Positions 45,302 through 54,327 of a DNA stretch of 64,000 bases are shown here, one piece after another. Position numbers and translations under genes: made by a program. Position 1 is the first letter of the stretch. Every line of letters starts with the position of its first letter. Source of the stretch: Glycocaulis alkaliphilus. GTDB taxonomy: Bacteria; Pseudomonadota; Alphaproteobacteria; Caulobacterales; Maricaulaceae. Location of the stretch: the NCBI RefSeq assembly GCF_004000605.1, contig NZ_CP018911.1, forward strand, positions 1,364,001 to 1,428,000, in the 5' to 3' direction. The notes beneath the pieces are model-generated. The model had not been told where the DNA came from, searched no databases, and saw nothing but the letters and a program-made list of their open reading frames with translations.

Positions 45302-45945
45302 TCGCAAGAAACCTGCTGATGGCCGGAGCAGCGCTGGCGCTTTCCGGTTGCATCTCGCTTCTGCCGGAGTCTGAAAGCAGCTCGCTCTACAGGCTTTCAA
45401 ACCATGTTCCCGTGGAGACGGCCGTAAATCACGAAGCCCCCGTTGTGCGCATCGCACGGCCCGTGGCACCGCGCGCGCTGTCGGGTGACAGGATCGCTCT
45501 GGACGCGGGGCAGGGGCGGGTGGCCTACATGGCCGGAGCAAACTGGATCAGTGCCGTGCCGGTTCTGGTGCAGGAACTGGTGGTCGATACGTTCGACCGG
45601 CGCTCCACCGTGCTTATGGCGGCCAGACCCGATGACGGTGTGGCTACAAGCTGGGATCTGCGCATGGAGCTGCGGCGGTTCGAGGCGGTCTACGATCAGG
45701 GCAGCAATGCCGCGCCGCGGATCGATATTGCCATTCGCGCGCGCCTGATTGACACGGCGAGCCGCGAAGTGGCGGGTGTACGCACATTCGAGGCGTCGCG
45801 CCGGGCTGACGGGAATCGCCAGGCCCTGATTGTCGACGCGTTCAGCCGTGCCGCGTCTGATTTGTCGGGCGATTTGGTTGACTGGGCGTCCGCGCAGGTG
45901 ACGCAGGCTCAGGAGAATACGGCCGGGGAGGCGCAGGCAGACTAG
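45298..45945 (+). CDS. ABC-type transport auxiliary lipoprotein
   Basis: 215 residues. Lipoprotein signal with lipobox LALSGC (Cys18). The mature part matches the ABC_trans_aux/PqiC type: SSLYRLS, VRIARPVAPRALSGDRIALD, RVAYMAGANWISAVPVLVQE. Such lipoproteins accompany MCE transporters and probably sit at the outer membrane. Last gene of the mla operon; its end touches the convergent TipN-like gene. Confidence 0.88.
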   Translation: MIARNLLMAGAALALSGCISLLPESESSSLYRLSNHVPVETAVNHEAPVVRIARPVAPRALSGDRIALDAGQGRVAYMAGANWISAVPVLVQELVVDTFDRRSTVLMAARPDDGVATSWDLRMELRRFEAVYDQGSNAAPRIDIAIRARLIDTASREVAGVRTFEASRRADGNRQALIVDAFSRAASDLSGDLVDWASAQVTQAQENTAGEAQAD

Positions 45946-47921
45946 TCGCGCCGTTTGCCGCGCTTTGCCGGACTGCCGGCAGGCGGTTCGTCATCCTCGT
46001 CCGGGTCCATGTTCGCCAGCAGGTCTTTCCACCGCCAGCCGCCTTCCGGCCGCGCCTGTGTGGCCAGACGCTCGTCGCGCGGGCGCTCCCGGCTGGTGCC
46101 GTCCTCGTCGGCGTCGTCAATGACCCGGTCACGGGCTTCTAGCTGGACCTCGTCCTCCGCCGGAGCGGGCGAGGGACGCGATGACCGCCGCCGGACGTTC
46201 AACGGATCGGGAACCTCATCGGGGGCGATGTCGATCGGCTTGCGTCCGCCAGCCACCGATCCCATGCGCAGCATGAAGTCTGACAGAAGCTCGTAATTAT
46301 GCCGCACGCGCGCCTGGAACATGGCATCGATCTCGCGTGCGCTTTCAGAGGCGTCCTCGGCGGTCTGGTTGAGCTTGGACAGCCCCTCCGACAGGGCGCG
46401 TTCCAGTTCGAGCGTGGCCCGGCGGGCGGCGGCGGGTGCGTCGTCAAAGCGCGAACGCATGTCGCGCAGCATCAGCTCCACATGGTCGGCCTGCTTGCGC
46501 GCTGCCTCCAGCGTGTCTGCGAGCTGCTTGCGGACGGTTTCACCCGCCTCTTCAGACGCTTTTGCGGCCTTGTCGACGAGTAGTTCAGCCTCCCGCAGCC
46601 GCGCCTGGAAGGCTTCGTCAGACCGGCGGGCCGCCTCGAACCCGGCTTCGCTGACGCGTTCCAGTGCGGCCTCGGCGGCGCTCGCCTGCCCGGAGAAGCG
46701 TTCAGCGGACTCGGTGGCGGCTTCACGGGCTTCCCTGGCCGTCTCGGTCAGGCGTTTGAGAATGGCCTCATTGGACTCGGCGGCAAGCCGGGTCTCGCTC
46801 TCAATGGTTTTCGACAGGGCTGAGGCGCGGGTAATGGCGTCATTGATAGCGCGCGTAAACACTGCGCCGCTTTCCTCGGCGGACTTGCGCAAAGTCTCTG
46901 CGCCCGAGCCTGCAGTCTTGGAAAGGGTGGCGAGTTCGGCCTTGTGGAAGTCCAGCGCCGCCGCAATTTTTTCCTGCTCCTTGCGCAGGGCTTCACTGGC
47001 CTCTGCCAGACGCTCGCGATGTTTGAGATAGGCCGCATCCAGACCATCGCCGCGGCTTTTTAGCGTCTCGGCGAGCTCGCGCATGCTGCCGGCACGTTGC
47101 GCCAGTATCTCGGAGGCTTTCTCGGCGGACTTGATGGTTTCGTCACCGGCGCCGGAAAGACGTTCCGCGCCAGCGCGCAAGGTGAGGGCGCCTTCATTGG
47201 CCTTCTCCTTCGCCAGCTCGGCCGCTGCCGCGACCATCTCGCCCTGTTCCTGAATGGCCGCCGCGATAAGCGAGGCTTTATCATCAAGGCTGTCGGCAAT
47301 CTCGGCCAGCTTCTCTCGCTCACCTTTAAGGGAGCGCATAAGCGACTCTACCCGTTCCCGGGCCGCCTTCGACGTATCTTCGAGACTGTCGGCATGGTGG
47401 GTGATGACTTCTTCCATCGCAGCCAGACGCGCCAGTGCGCTGTCCATGGCGGTGTTGATCCGGCCTACCTGCAGGCTGACGGCATCGGCCATCTGGCGCA
47501 CCTCGCCCTGCAAGGTGTCGGCGGGGGTCGACAATCGTGCAACGGCATTTTCAACCGAACGGACTTGCGCGCTGGCGCGGGCAACCGTCCGCCCCAGCAG
47601 TCCGGAAAGCAGGAAGAGCAGGGCTGGCGCACCCGCAAAGATGGCGATGCCCGCCAGCTGGGCAGGGCTTAGCGCCGCGAAATCATCAATCACGTAGCCA
47701 TAGAGATAGGCGCCCGCACCACCAAGCCATAGCGCGGCGCAGGCAGCCCCGGCGAACGCAATCCATCCGCCTCCATTTGCCGCCTTCGCGGGCGCGACAC
47801 TGATCGAAGCCGCGGTTCGCGGTGCTGGCACCTGACCCTCTGCCGGGTCTTTCAACACAGCCGGTGTCACCGGCTGTGCGGTTTTGGCGGATTTGGCAGC
47901 GGAGTTGTCGTCGGCAGGCAT
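45942..47921 (-). CDS. Membrane-anchored long coiled-coil protein, TipN-like
   Basis: 659 residues. A disordered Ala/Pro/Lys-rich N-terminus (1-50) is followed by two membrane helices (about 52-76 and 87-108) and about 450 residues of almost uninterrupted coiled coil rich in Ala, Glu and Lys (112-560), then a short conserved block RVRHNYELLSDFMLRMGSVA and an acidic tail. Two N-terminal helices plus a long cytoplasmic coiled coil is the architecture of Caulobacter TipN, the new-pole marker, which is somewhat longer. The assignment is from architecture only; a chemoreceptor is excluded because no HAMP or methylation-hairpin motif is present. Confidence 0.6.
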   Translation of the reverse strand: MPADDNSAAKSAKTAQPVTPAVLKDPAEGQVPAPRTAASISVAPAKAANGGGWIAFAGAACAALWLGGAGAYLYGYVIDDFAALSPAQLAGIAIFAGAPALLFLLSGLLGRTVARASAQVRSVENAVARLSTPADTLQGEVRQMADAVSLQVGRINTAMDSALARLAAMEEVITHHADSLEDTSKAARERVESLMRSLKGEREKLAEIADSLDDKASLIAAAIQEQGEMVAAAAELAKEKANEGALTLRAGAERLSGAGDETIKSAEKASEILAQRAGSMRELAETLKSRGDGLDAAYLKHRERLAEASEALRKEQEKIAAALDFHKAELATLSKTAGSGAETLRKSAEESGAVFTRAINDAITRASALSKTIESETRLAAESNEAILKRLTETAREAREAATESAERFSGQASAAEAALERVSEAGFEAARRSDEAFQARLREAELLVDKAAKASEEAGETVRKQLADTLEAARKQADHVELMLRDMRSRFDDAPAAARRATLELERALSEGLSKLNQTAEDASESAREIDAMFQARVRHNYELLSDFMLRMGSVAGGRKPIDIAPDEVPDPLNVRRRSSRPSPAPAEDEVQLEARDRVIDDADEDGTSRERPRDERLATQARPEGGWRWKDLLANMDPDEDDEPPAGSPAKRGKRRD

Positions 47922-48004
47922 TATTCGCCTCGATCACAGCACAAGGGGCATGTCAGCACCAATGCCGACAGCAAAAGCTGGTTCTAGGGCGAGACGGAGA
48001 AAAA

Positions 48005-48316
48005 TTAAAGCCGCAAGACCGGCGCAGCCGGCACAGATGGCAGGTGGCCGGGTGCCGAAGCGCAGCCGGAGACGGGCTCAACCGGCCCGTTGCGAACGAC
48101 AAAAATCAGCTCGCCGTGGACGGTGCGCGTCTGTTCCACATACACTTCAGATGCAAGGAAGTGGACAGTGGCCGCGTCATCCATGAAACGGGCTTCCTCG
48201 AAGCTCTGCTGGCGAACGGCCGGAGTGCAGTCTTCCCCACGATCATAAGCGATGCCCACGAGTGCCAGCACGGCCCCCGCGATCCAGTGCAATATGTCGA
48301 TTGCCACGCCTAACAT
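48005..48316 (-). CDS. Small membrane-anchored hypothetical protein
   Basis: 103 residues. One N-terminal hydrophobic helix (MLGVAIDILHWIAGAVLALVG) then a polar segment (FMDDAATVHFLASEVYVEQT) and a Pro/Ala-rich end. AGGGAC precedes the ATG at 48316. No recognisable family. It fits the codon pattern only moderately and has an opposing open frame, so it is a tentative call. Confidence 0.4.
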   Translation of the reverse strand: MLGVAIDILHWIAGAVLALVGIAYDRGEDCTPAVRQQSFEEARFMDDAATVHFLASEVYVEQTRTVHGELIFVVRNGPVEPVSGCASAPGHLPSVPAAPVLRL

Positions 48317-48495
48317 CGATTTTGTCCCTATCCCTGTGTCAGCTTATGAACCTGTGCCCGCGCCCGCTCAAGGAAATTTACCCGTTTGCGCGATGAAATC
48401 TTCGTAAGGTTGCCGGGTGGTTACGGGTTTTCTGCTTGCATGGTGCGGCGGGCGGCCCGAAGTTGGCGTCGAAGCAACGGGGAGAGCTTTTCACC

Positions 48496-49704
48496 ATGGA
48501 ACCGGCACCAGTCACTTTGACGGACCGTCATCAGAGTCTTGATGTGCTGCGTGGCATCGCCGTGCTGGGTATTCTCATGGTGAACATCCCCACCTTTTTC
48601 ATGTTGCCGGAGGCCTATCAGTACCCACCAGCTGACCCGGGCTTTGATGCGGCCGGTGCGCAGGCCTGGCTGTTTGTTCACGTCTTCTTCGAGATGAAAT
48701 TCATCACCATTTTTTCTGCCCTCTTCGGTGCAGGCATATTGCTGATGACCGGGTACGGACCGGACTCCTCCACGAAGGTTCACTATCGCCGCATGCTCTG
48801 GCTGCTCGCCTTCGGCATGGTGCATGCCTACGCGCTCTGGTTCGGTGACATCCTCGTCTCCTACGCCGTGTTCGGCATGATCGCCGTGCTCTTCCGCAAG
48901 ATGAGCGCGGGAAAGCTGGTCTTCTGGGGCTTTTTCTGGATCACGCTGACCGGATTGCTGATGGTGGGCATGTTTGCCTCCTTCATGATGTTACCCGAAG
49001 AGATGGACCCTGCCTCGATCGGTATGGCGCAAAGCCCTGAGGCGGCCGCCAGCATCATCGCCGCTTATCAGGAGGGCAGTGCGGGGCGCTGGGGCCATAA
49101 CGCACTCATGGCCCTTATGGCGCAGCTGTCGGGGATGGCCCTGTTCGGTGGCCGGGTGATCGGCGTGATGTTCCTGGGCATGGCGCTGTTCAAGTCCGGC
49201 TTCCTGACCGCCAAATGGGGCGTCACCAAGTACGCCGCCAGCGCCTTTGTCGGTCTCGCGATCGGCTTGCCGCTCGCCTGGTATGGCGGGCAGCACGCGG
49301 TCGCTGACAATTTCGACCTGCGCGGACTCTGGCTGCACACGGCGACGAACTATGTCGCCAGCCTGCTGATGGCGTTTGGCTATGCCAGCATCGTGATGCT
49401 GATCTGTAAAATTCCGGTGCTGGCGCTGCTGCGCGTGCCTTTTGCCGCCGCCGGGCGGATGGCCTTCACCAATTACCTCACCCAGACGATCACGCTGGTG
49501 ATCCTGTCCACGGGCACGATTGGTCTGGGCCTCTATGGCACGCTGGGGCGTGAAGAGCTCATCCCCATCGTGCTCAGCATCTGGATGGTACAGCTCGCCG
49601 TTTCGGTTATCTGGCTGCAGGTCTTCCGCTTCGGGCCGTTTGAATGGCTGTGGCGCTCGCTGACCTACTGGAAGCTGCAACCGATCACCAAGCCCAAAGC
49701 ATGA
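48496..49704 (+). CDS. DUF418 family membrane protein
   Basis: 402 residues with about nine to ten membrane helices. It begins with RHQSLDVLRGIAVLGILMVN, typical of the DUF418/YeiB group and related to acyltransferase-3 proteins, and ends with the DUF418 block (GRMAFTNYLTQTI; GPFEWLWRSLTYWK). The ATG at 48496 has GGGGAGAG upstream. Function unknown; YeiB relatives are suspected carriers or acyl-modifiers. It overlaps the next gene by four bases. Confidence 0.85.
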   Translation: MEPAPVTLTDRHQSLDVLRGIAVLGILMVNIPTFFMLPEAYQYPPADPGFDAAGAQAWLFVHVFFEMKFITIFSALFGAGILLMTGYGPDSSTKVHYRRMLWLLAFGMVHAYALWFGDILVSYAVFGMIAVLFRKMSAGKLVFWGFFWITLTGLLMVGMFASFMMLPEEMDPASIGMAQSPEAAASIIAAYQEGSAGRWGHNALMALMAQLSGMALFGGRVIGVMFLGMALFKSGFLTAKWGVTKYAASAFVGLAIGLPLAWYGGQHAVADNFDLRGLWLHTATNYVASLLMAFGYASIVMLICKIPVLALLRVPFAAAGRMAFTNYLTQTITLVILSTGTIGLGLYGTLGREELIPIVLSIWMVQLAVSVIWLQVFRFGPFEWLWRSLTYWKLQPITKPKA

Positions 49705-50105
49705 GCGCGGTAAAGGCGGGAGACGCGTTCGCGGTCTACGGCCTGCTACGCAAGGGCGCGTCGGGATTTGCGCAGTTCGGGCTGGAGGCTGCGTTCAGGC
49801 CGCTCGGCCCCTGCCGCATACCCGGCGTGATCCATGATCTGGGCGGCTATCCGGGCCTTGTCGCAGGCGAGGGCGCGGTCATTGGCGAGCTGTTTGAAGT
49901 CGCCGACCCGTCAGTGATCGCCCGGCTCGACGCGTTCGAGGACTATTATCCGCAAGCGCCTGACCGCTCGCGCTATCTGCGCCAACGTATCCGCCTCGTG
50001 TCACCAGATGCCGACGCCTGGGTCTATGTCTGGAACCGGCCAGTGACGGGATTTGCACGCGTGGAGAGTGGCGACTGGCTGGAATGGGTGGCCAGCAAGA
50101 CGTGA
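49701..50105 (+). CDS. Gamma-glutamylcyclotransferase-like (AIG2-fold) protein
   Basis: 134 residues. AFAVYGLLRKGASGFAQFG holds the YGxLR substrate loop of the fold; GELFEVADPSVIARLDAFED contains the likely catalytic acid (E in FED), followed by a YVWNRPV strand. Start at 49701, overlapping the stop of the DUF418 gene. Family members cleave gamma-glutamyl amines or peptides; the precise substrate is unknown. Confidence 0.8.
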   Translation: MSAVKAGDAFAVYGLLRKGASGFAQFGLEAAFRPLGPCRIPGVIHDLGGYPGLVAGEGAVIGELFEVADPSVIARLDAFEDYYPQAPDRSRYLRQRIRLVSPDADAWVYVWNRPVTGFARVESGDWLEWVASKT

Positions 50106-50133
50106 TGGCCCCGGCCTGTTCCTGGAGCCCGGC

Positions 50134-51141
50134 CTATTCCTGAAGATAGCCGCTGCGTACATCCACGCTGGAGCGCTTGCCGACATGGGTGACGCAATTC
50201 TCCAGCCATTCCTTCGCCGCCTGCCGCCCTGCGTCACGAAGGCCGGTCAGGAAGCGCCAGCTTGTGTCGTACTTGCTGGCGGCTGAATAGTCTTTGAGCG
50301 CTTCATCGGCGCGGATGGCGTGAATGTGCAGATTGCGCAGGCGGGCCTTTTCCGCGTCTTTGAGTAGATCATCCTCGATCAGCCGCTTGACGAAGGCGAC
50401 CGCGCGCAGCTCGGCCATCAGCGAGGCGTTGAACGTGATCTCGTTGACCCGGTTCATGATGTCGTCGGCCGATTTGGGCGTACCGGGGCGTTTGAGCGGA
50501 TTGATATGCACAATCAGCAGATCGCCCGGCGTGTCAGCGTAGAAAACCGGCCACAGGGCAGGATTGCCGGTAAAGCCGCCATCCCAGTAGGGCTCCCCGT
50601 CAATCTCCACGGCCTGACGGATGAAGGGCAGGCAGGCCGACGCCAGTACGGCATCGGTGCTGATGCGCTCGCCGGCAAAGACTTCGGCGCGCCCCGTCGT
50701 CACGCAGGTCGCGGTCACGAACAGTGCAATTTCATTCTGCGCGCGCAGCCGCTCAAAATCGATCTGCGCGTCCAGAATGTCCTTCAGCGGATCGAGATTA
50801 TATGGGTTGAGATCATAGGGGCTGGTCAGGCGCGAGAAGGCGTCGAAGAACGGCATCAGCTTCAGGAACGTGCCGCCCGGAACCATTGGCCGGAAGGCTG
50901 CGCCGCGCCGGGAAACTTCCTGCCAGAAGCTTTCAAGGCTTTCGCGGGCGCCGTCTGCGCCGCCATCCAGCCAGCCATGGGCCAGCGCCACGGCGTTCAT
51001 CGCGCCAGCGCTGGTAGCCGTTATAGCTTGTGGGGTTATGCGGCCATCTTCCAGCAGGGCATCAAGCACGCCCCAGGTGTACGCGCCATGCGAACCGCCG
51101 CCCTGCAGGGCCAGCGAGACCGCTCCGGCGCGCGCCGCCAT
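50134..51141 (-). CDS. Patatin-like phospholipase
   Basis: 335 residues. Oxyanion loop ALQGGGSHGAYTWG (11-24), nucleophile Ser44 in ATSAGAMNA and catalytic Asp187 in DGGF form the Ser-Asp dyad. The first glycine of the GxSxG elbow is alanine. It begins on the last base of the 3-hydroxybutyrate dehydrogenase gene (TGATG), so the two are coupled. The pairing with a ketone-body enzyme suggests a role in polyhydroxybutyrate or lipid turnover, an inference from context. Confidence 0.87.
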   Translation of the reverse strand: MAARAGAVSLALQGGGSHGAYTWGVLDALLEDGRITPQAITATSAGAMNAVALAHGWLDGGADGARESLESFWQEVSRRGAAFRPMVPGGTFLKLMPFFDAFSRLTSPYDLNPYNLDPLKDILDAQIDFERLRAQNEIALFVTATCVTTGRAEVFAGERISTDAVLASACLPFIRQAVEIDGEPYWDGGFTGNPALWPVFYADTPGDLLIVHINPLKRPGTPKSADDIMNRVNEITFNASLMAELRAVAFVKRLIEDDLLKDAEKARLRNLHIHAIRADEALKDYSAASKYDTSWRFLTGLRDAGRQAAKEWLENCVTHVGKRSSVDVRSGYLQE

Positions 51142-51941
51142 CAGGCGGCCACCCAGCCGCCCTCGACAGGGAAGGCCGCACCATTGGCCGATGCGCCGGA
51201 ATCCGACACCAGATAGAGCAAGAGGCCGGTCAGGTGATCGTATTCAACGAACTTCTTCGTCGGCTGCGCGCTCAGCATCACATCGCGCACTACTTCTTCC
51301 TCGGAGATGCCGCGCGCCTTTGCCGTGTCGGCGATCTGGCTTTCCACAAGCGGGGTGCGCACATAGCCGGGGCAGATGGCGTTGCAGGTAATGCCCGCTT
51401 CAGCCACTTCCAGCGCCACCGTTTTGGTCAGGCCCAGCACTCCATGCTTGGCGGCCACATAAGCCGACTTGTAGGGCGAGGCGACAAGCCCGTGCGCGGA
51501 GGCGATATTCACAATCCGCCCGCGCCCGGCCTTCTTCATCACTGGTACGGCGTGGCGGATGGTGTGGAAGCAGGAGGTCAGGTTAATCGCGACGATCGCG
51601 TCCCATTTCTCCGGTGCAAGCTCTTCAACCGCAGCGACCTGCTGGATGCCCGCATTGTTGACGAGAATGTCGAGCCGGCCAAAGGTTTTCACCGCGTCGG
51701 CGATCAGCTCCTTGATCTCGCCGGCGTCCAGCATGTTGGCGCCGTTATAGGCCGCCTTCACGCCGAACTCGGTCTCGAGGGACTTGCGGGTCTTCTCGAT
51801 CTCGCCGGCATCGCCCAGCCCGTTGAGCATGATGTTCGCGCCATTCGCCGCCAGCGCACGCGCCAGCGCGAGGCCGATGCCGGAGGTCGAGCCGGTAATG
51901 ACCGCAACCTGGCCGCTCAAGTCGGTCTTCAGACCGCCCAT
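51141..51941 (-). CDS. bdhA: 3-hydroxybutyrate dehydrogenase
   Basis: Short-chain dehydrogenase oxidising 3-hydroxybutyrate to acetoacetate. 266 residues. NAD motif TGSTSGIGLALA (16-27), NNAG (95-98), catalytic Ser148, Tyr161 and Lys165 (YVAAK). The subfamily signature GIQQVAAVEELAPEKWD and the late TKKFVEYDHLTGLLLYLVSD support hydroxybutyrate rather than a general SDR. AAGGAGA precedes the start at 51941. Confidence 0.92.
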   Translation of the reverse strand: MGGLKTDLSGQVAVITGSTSGIGLALARALAANGANIMLNGLGDAGEIEKTRKSLETEFGVKAAYNGANMLDAGEIKELIADAVKTFGRLDILVNNAGIQQVAAVEELAPEKWDAIVAINLTSCFHTIRHAVPVMKKAGRGRIVNIASAHGLVASPYKSAYVAAKHGVLGLTKTVALEVAEAGITCNAICPGYVRTPLVESQIADTAKARGISEEEVVRDVMLSAQPTKKFVEYDHLTGLLLYLVSDSGASANGAAFPVEGGWVAA

Positions 51942-52034
51942 GACTGTCTCCTTGGCCTTGTTGGCCTGTGTCGGGATTTGTTGCGGTGCAGAAGACGGTT
52001 TGCGCCGATTTTGTCAAGACCTGGGGCGTAGGCT

Positions 52035-52817
52035 TCAGCCCTTCTTCGAGGGCGGTTGAGGGCGGGTGAACAGGAGCCGGTCTGGCTTCGAACCGGCCTT
52101 GTCGAGCTTGTAACCCTCAACACTGAAGCGGGAAAGCTGGGCTGGATCCTCAGTCCGGTTTTCGATGATCCAGCGGGCCATCATGCCGCGTGCCTTCTTG
52201 GCGTAGACCATCAGCGCGCGCAGCTGGCCGTCCTTCTCTTCCTTGAAGTCAACCGCGATGACGCGCGCCTTCATTGTCGCCAGACGGGCAGCCTTCGAAT
52301 ATTCATTGGACGCCAGATTGACGATCACCGGATGGGCGTGGCCGTCCAGCGTGGCGGAGAGCTCTTCCGCGATGTCGTCACCCCAGAAGTCATAAAGGTT
52401 CGCGCCCTTTGTCGTTTTCAGGCGCGTGCCCATTTCGAGCCGGTAGGGCTGGATGGCGTCCAGCGGACGCAAGGTGCCATAAAGCCCTGAAAGAATGCGC
52501 AAATGGTCTTGCGCCCATTCCAGATCGTCCTTCGACAGGCTCGCCGCATCCAGTCCGCGATAGACCTCGCCCGCGAAGGCCAAAGCGGCGGCCTTGCCGC
52601 CCTCGCTCTCAGGGTTGAACGCCTTGAAACGCTCCACATTGAGCGCGGCCAGATCATCGGAAATGTGCATGAGCTGGCGCAGCTGGGCGCGCGACAGCTT
52701 CGCTGTGGTCTTTGACAGTTCTGCCGTGCGCGTCAGAAGCGCGGGCCGGCTGGTCTCCAGCTCCAGACGGGCCGGTTCGAAATCGAGCTGCTTGGCCGGG
52801 GAGAGAAGGATCAGCAT
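52035..52817 (-). CDS. yaaA: Peroxide stress protein YaaA
   Basis: 260-residue YaaA/DUF328 protein that lowers free intracellular iron under hydrogen peroxide stress. It begins MLILLSPAKQLDFEPA and contains AALAFAGEVYRGLDA, GLYGTLRPLDAIQPYRLEMG and the C-terminal VIAVDFKEEKDGQLR and RGMMARWIIEN blocks. Single gene, no obvious operon. Confidence 0.95.
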   Translation of the reverse strand: MLILLSPAKQLDFEPARLELETSRPALLTRTAELSKTTAKLSRAQLRQLMHISDDLAALNVERFKAFNPESEGGKAAALAFAGEVYRGLDAASLSKDDLEWAQDHLRILSGLYGTLRPLDAIQPYRLEMGTRLKTTKGANLYDFWGDDIAEELSATLDGHAHPVIVNLASNEYSKAARLATMKARVIAVDFKEEKDGQLRALMVYAKKARGMMARWIIENRTEDPAQLSRFSVEGYKLDKAGSKPDRLLFTRPQPPSKKG

Positions 52818-52908
52818 GAAGGTTGGGTCTCGCCTGCAACGGTAGTGGTGGTTTCTATCGAAATAGGGGTGTTCACCGGAAATGCCAATGGCAGGTGCCC
52901 GGCGGATT

Positions 52909-54318
52909 TCAGGTCAGCCCCGTCAGGATGCGCGGGTTCATGATATTGTTCGGGTCCAGCGCCGCCTTGATCGCCCGCATCAGCTCCACCTCTACCGGCT
53001 TGCGCGCTTTCAGCTCGGCCTGTTTGAGAATGCCGATACCGTGCTCGGCCGAGATCGATCCGTGATGCTTGTCCACCAGATCATAGATGAGCCGCGTGGC
53101 GGGTGCCGCGCGCGCGATGAAGTCCTCTCCGGCACCGGCCTCGCGGGCGGCCAGGTTGAAATGGACATTGCCATCGCCGACATGGCCGAACGCGATCACG
53201 CGAGAGCCGTCAACCAGCGCTTCGGCCTGCTGCGTCGCCTCGCGCATGAAAGCTGCCATGCGCGATACCGGCACCGACACATCGTGCTTGGCGGCCTTGC
53301 CATGCGCCTTTTCGCCTTCCGGCACGTTTTCACGCAAGGCCCAGAACTGCGCGGCCTGCGCGTCCGACTGCGCCAAAGCGGCGTCCGACACCAGCCCGGC
53401 CTCAAACGCGCTTTCCAGCGCGGTCTCCATCAGAATGCCGGCGCGTTCTTCCTCCGCGCTCGACAGCTCGATCAGCACCATCCAGTCCGGATTGCCTTCC
53501 AGGGGCGAGCGGGCGCCGGGCACGTGCTGGCACACCAGCTCCATCGCGAAGCCGGAGATCAGCTCGAACGCGCTGACCGCGCCGCCTGTCCTGTCCTTGA
53601 GATGGCCCAGCAGGCTCACTGCCGCTTCGGGATCGGGTACGGCCGCGATCGCGACACTCACCGATGCCGGGCGCGGGAATAGCTTCAGCGTGGCCGCGGT
53701 GACGAGGCCGAGCGTGCCTTCCGCGCCGATGAAAAGCTGTTTGAGATCGTAGCCGGTATTGTCCTTGCGCAGGCCTGAGAGCCCGCTCAGCACCCGGCCA
53801 TCGGGCAGCACCGCTTCCAGTCCCAGAACAAGCTCGCGCATCATGCCATAGCGCAGCACCTGCACGCCGCCCGCATTGGTGGAGATCAGCCCGCCAATCA
53901 TGGCGGAGCCCTGCGCGCCGAGGCTCAGGGGGAAGAGCTTGCCTGCGTCGCGGGCGGCGTCCTGCACGGTTTGCAGCACGGCGCCAGCCTCGACCGTCAT
54001 CGACTCATTGGCGGTGTCGATATCGCGGATGGCATTCATCCGCTTCATCGAGATGACGACCTCGTTGGCCGGCGTGGAGGCACCCACCAGCCCGGTAATG
54101 CCGCCCTGGGGCATGACTGCGATGCGCGTATCATTACAGGCGGCCAGCATCTGTGCGGCCTCCTGCGTGCTGGCCGGTTTCAGGACCAGCGGCGTGCCGC
54201 CCGCATAACGTCCGCGCCAGTCGCGCGCATGGCTTTCCAGCTCCGCCGGATCAACGGACCAGGATTTAGGATCCAGCGAGGCGGTCAGCGATGCGAGGGC
54301 AGGGGGCAAAGCGGTCAT
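52909..54318 (-). CDS. FAD-linked oxidoreductase, GlcD / D-2-hydroxyacid dehydrogenase type
   Basis: 469 residues, VAO-type flavoprotein. FAD domain: PQGGITGLVGASTP (69-82), LGAQGSAMIGGLISTNAGG, RKDNTGYDLKQLFIGAEGTL. The C-terminal cap ends HKHGSISAEHGIG-like (VDKHHGSISAEHGIGILK) with the metal-binding His/Glu set and AIKAALDPNNIMNPRIL. The layout fits D-lactate, glycolate or D-2-hydroxyglutarate dehydrogenases; the substrate cannot be fixed. Confidence 0.88.
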   Translation of the reverse strand: MTALPPALASLTASLDPKSWSVDPAELESHARDWRGRYAGGTPLVLKPASTQEAAQMLAACNDTRIAVMPQGGITGLVGASTPANEVVISMKRMNAIRDIDTANESMTVEAGAVLQTVQDAARDAGKLFPLSLGAQGSAMIGGLISTNAGGVQVLRYGMMRELVLGLEAVLPDGRVLSGLSGLRKDNTGYDLKQLFIGAEGTLGLVTAATLKLFPRPASVSVAIAAVPDPEAAVSLLGHLKDRTGGAVSAFELISGFAMELVCQHVPGARSPLEGNPDWMVLIELSSAEEERAGILMETALESAFEAGLVSDAALAQSDAQAAQFWALRENVPEGEKAHGKAAKHDVSVPVSRMAAFMREATQQAEALVDGSRVIAFGHVGDGNVHFNLAAREAGAGEDFIARAAPATRLIYDLVDKHHGSISAEHGIGILKQAELKARKPVEVELMRAIKAALDPNNIMNPRILTGLT

Positions 54319-54327
54319 GGCGGGAAT

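Noticed and set aside
47822-48313. 163-codon plus-strand open frame
   Set aside because: Starts inside the TipN-like gene on the other strand, reads as low-complexity and has no ribosome site; the opposing 103-residue frame is more plausible.
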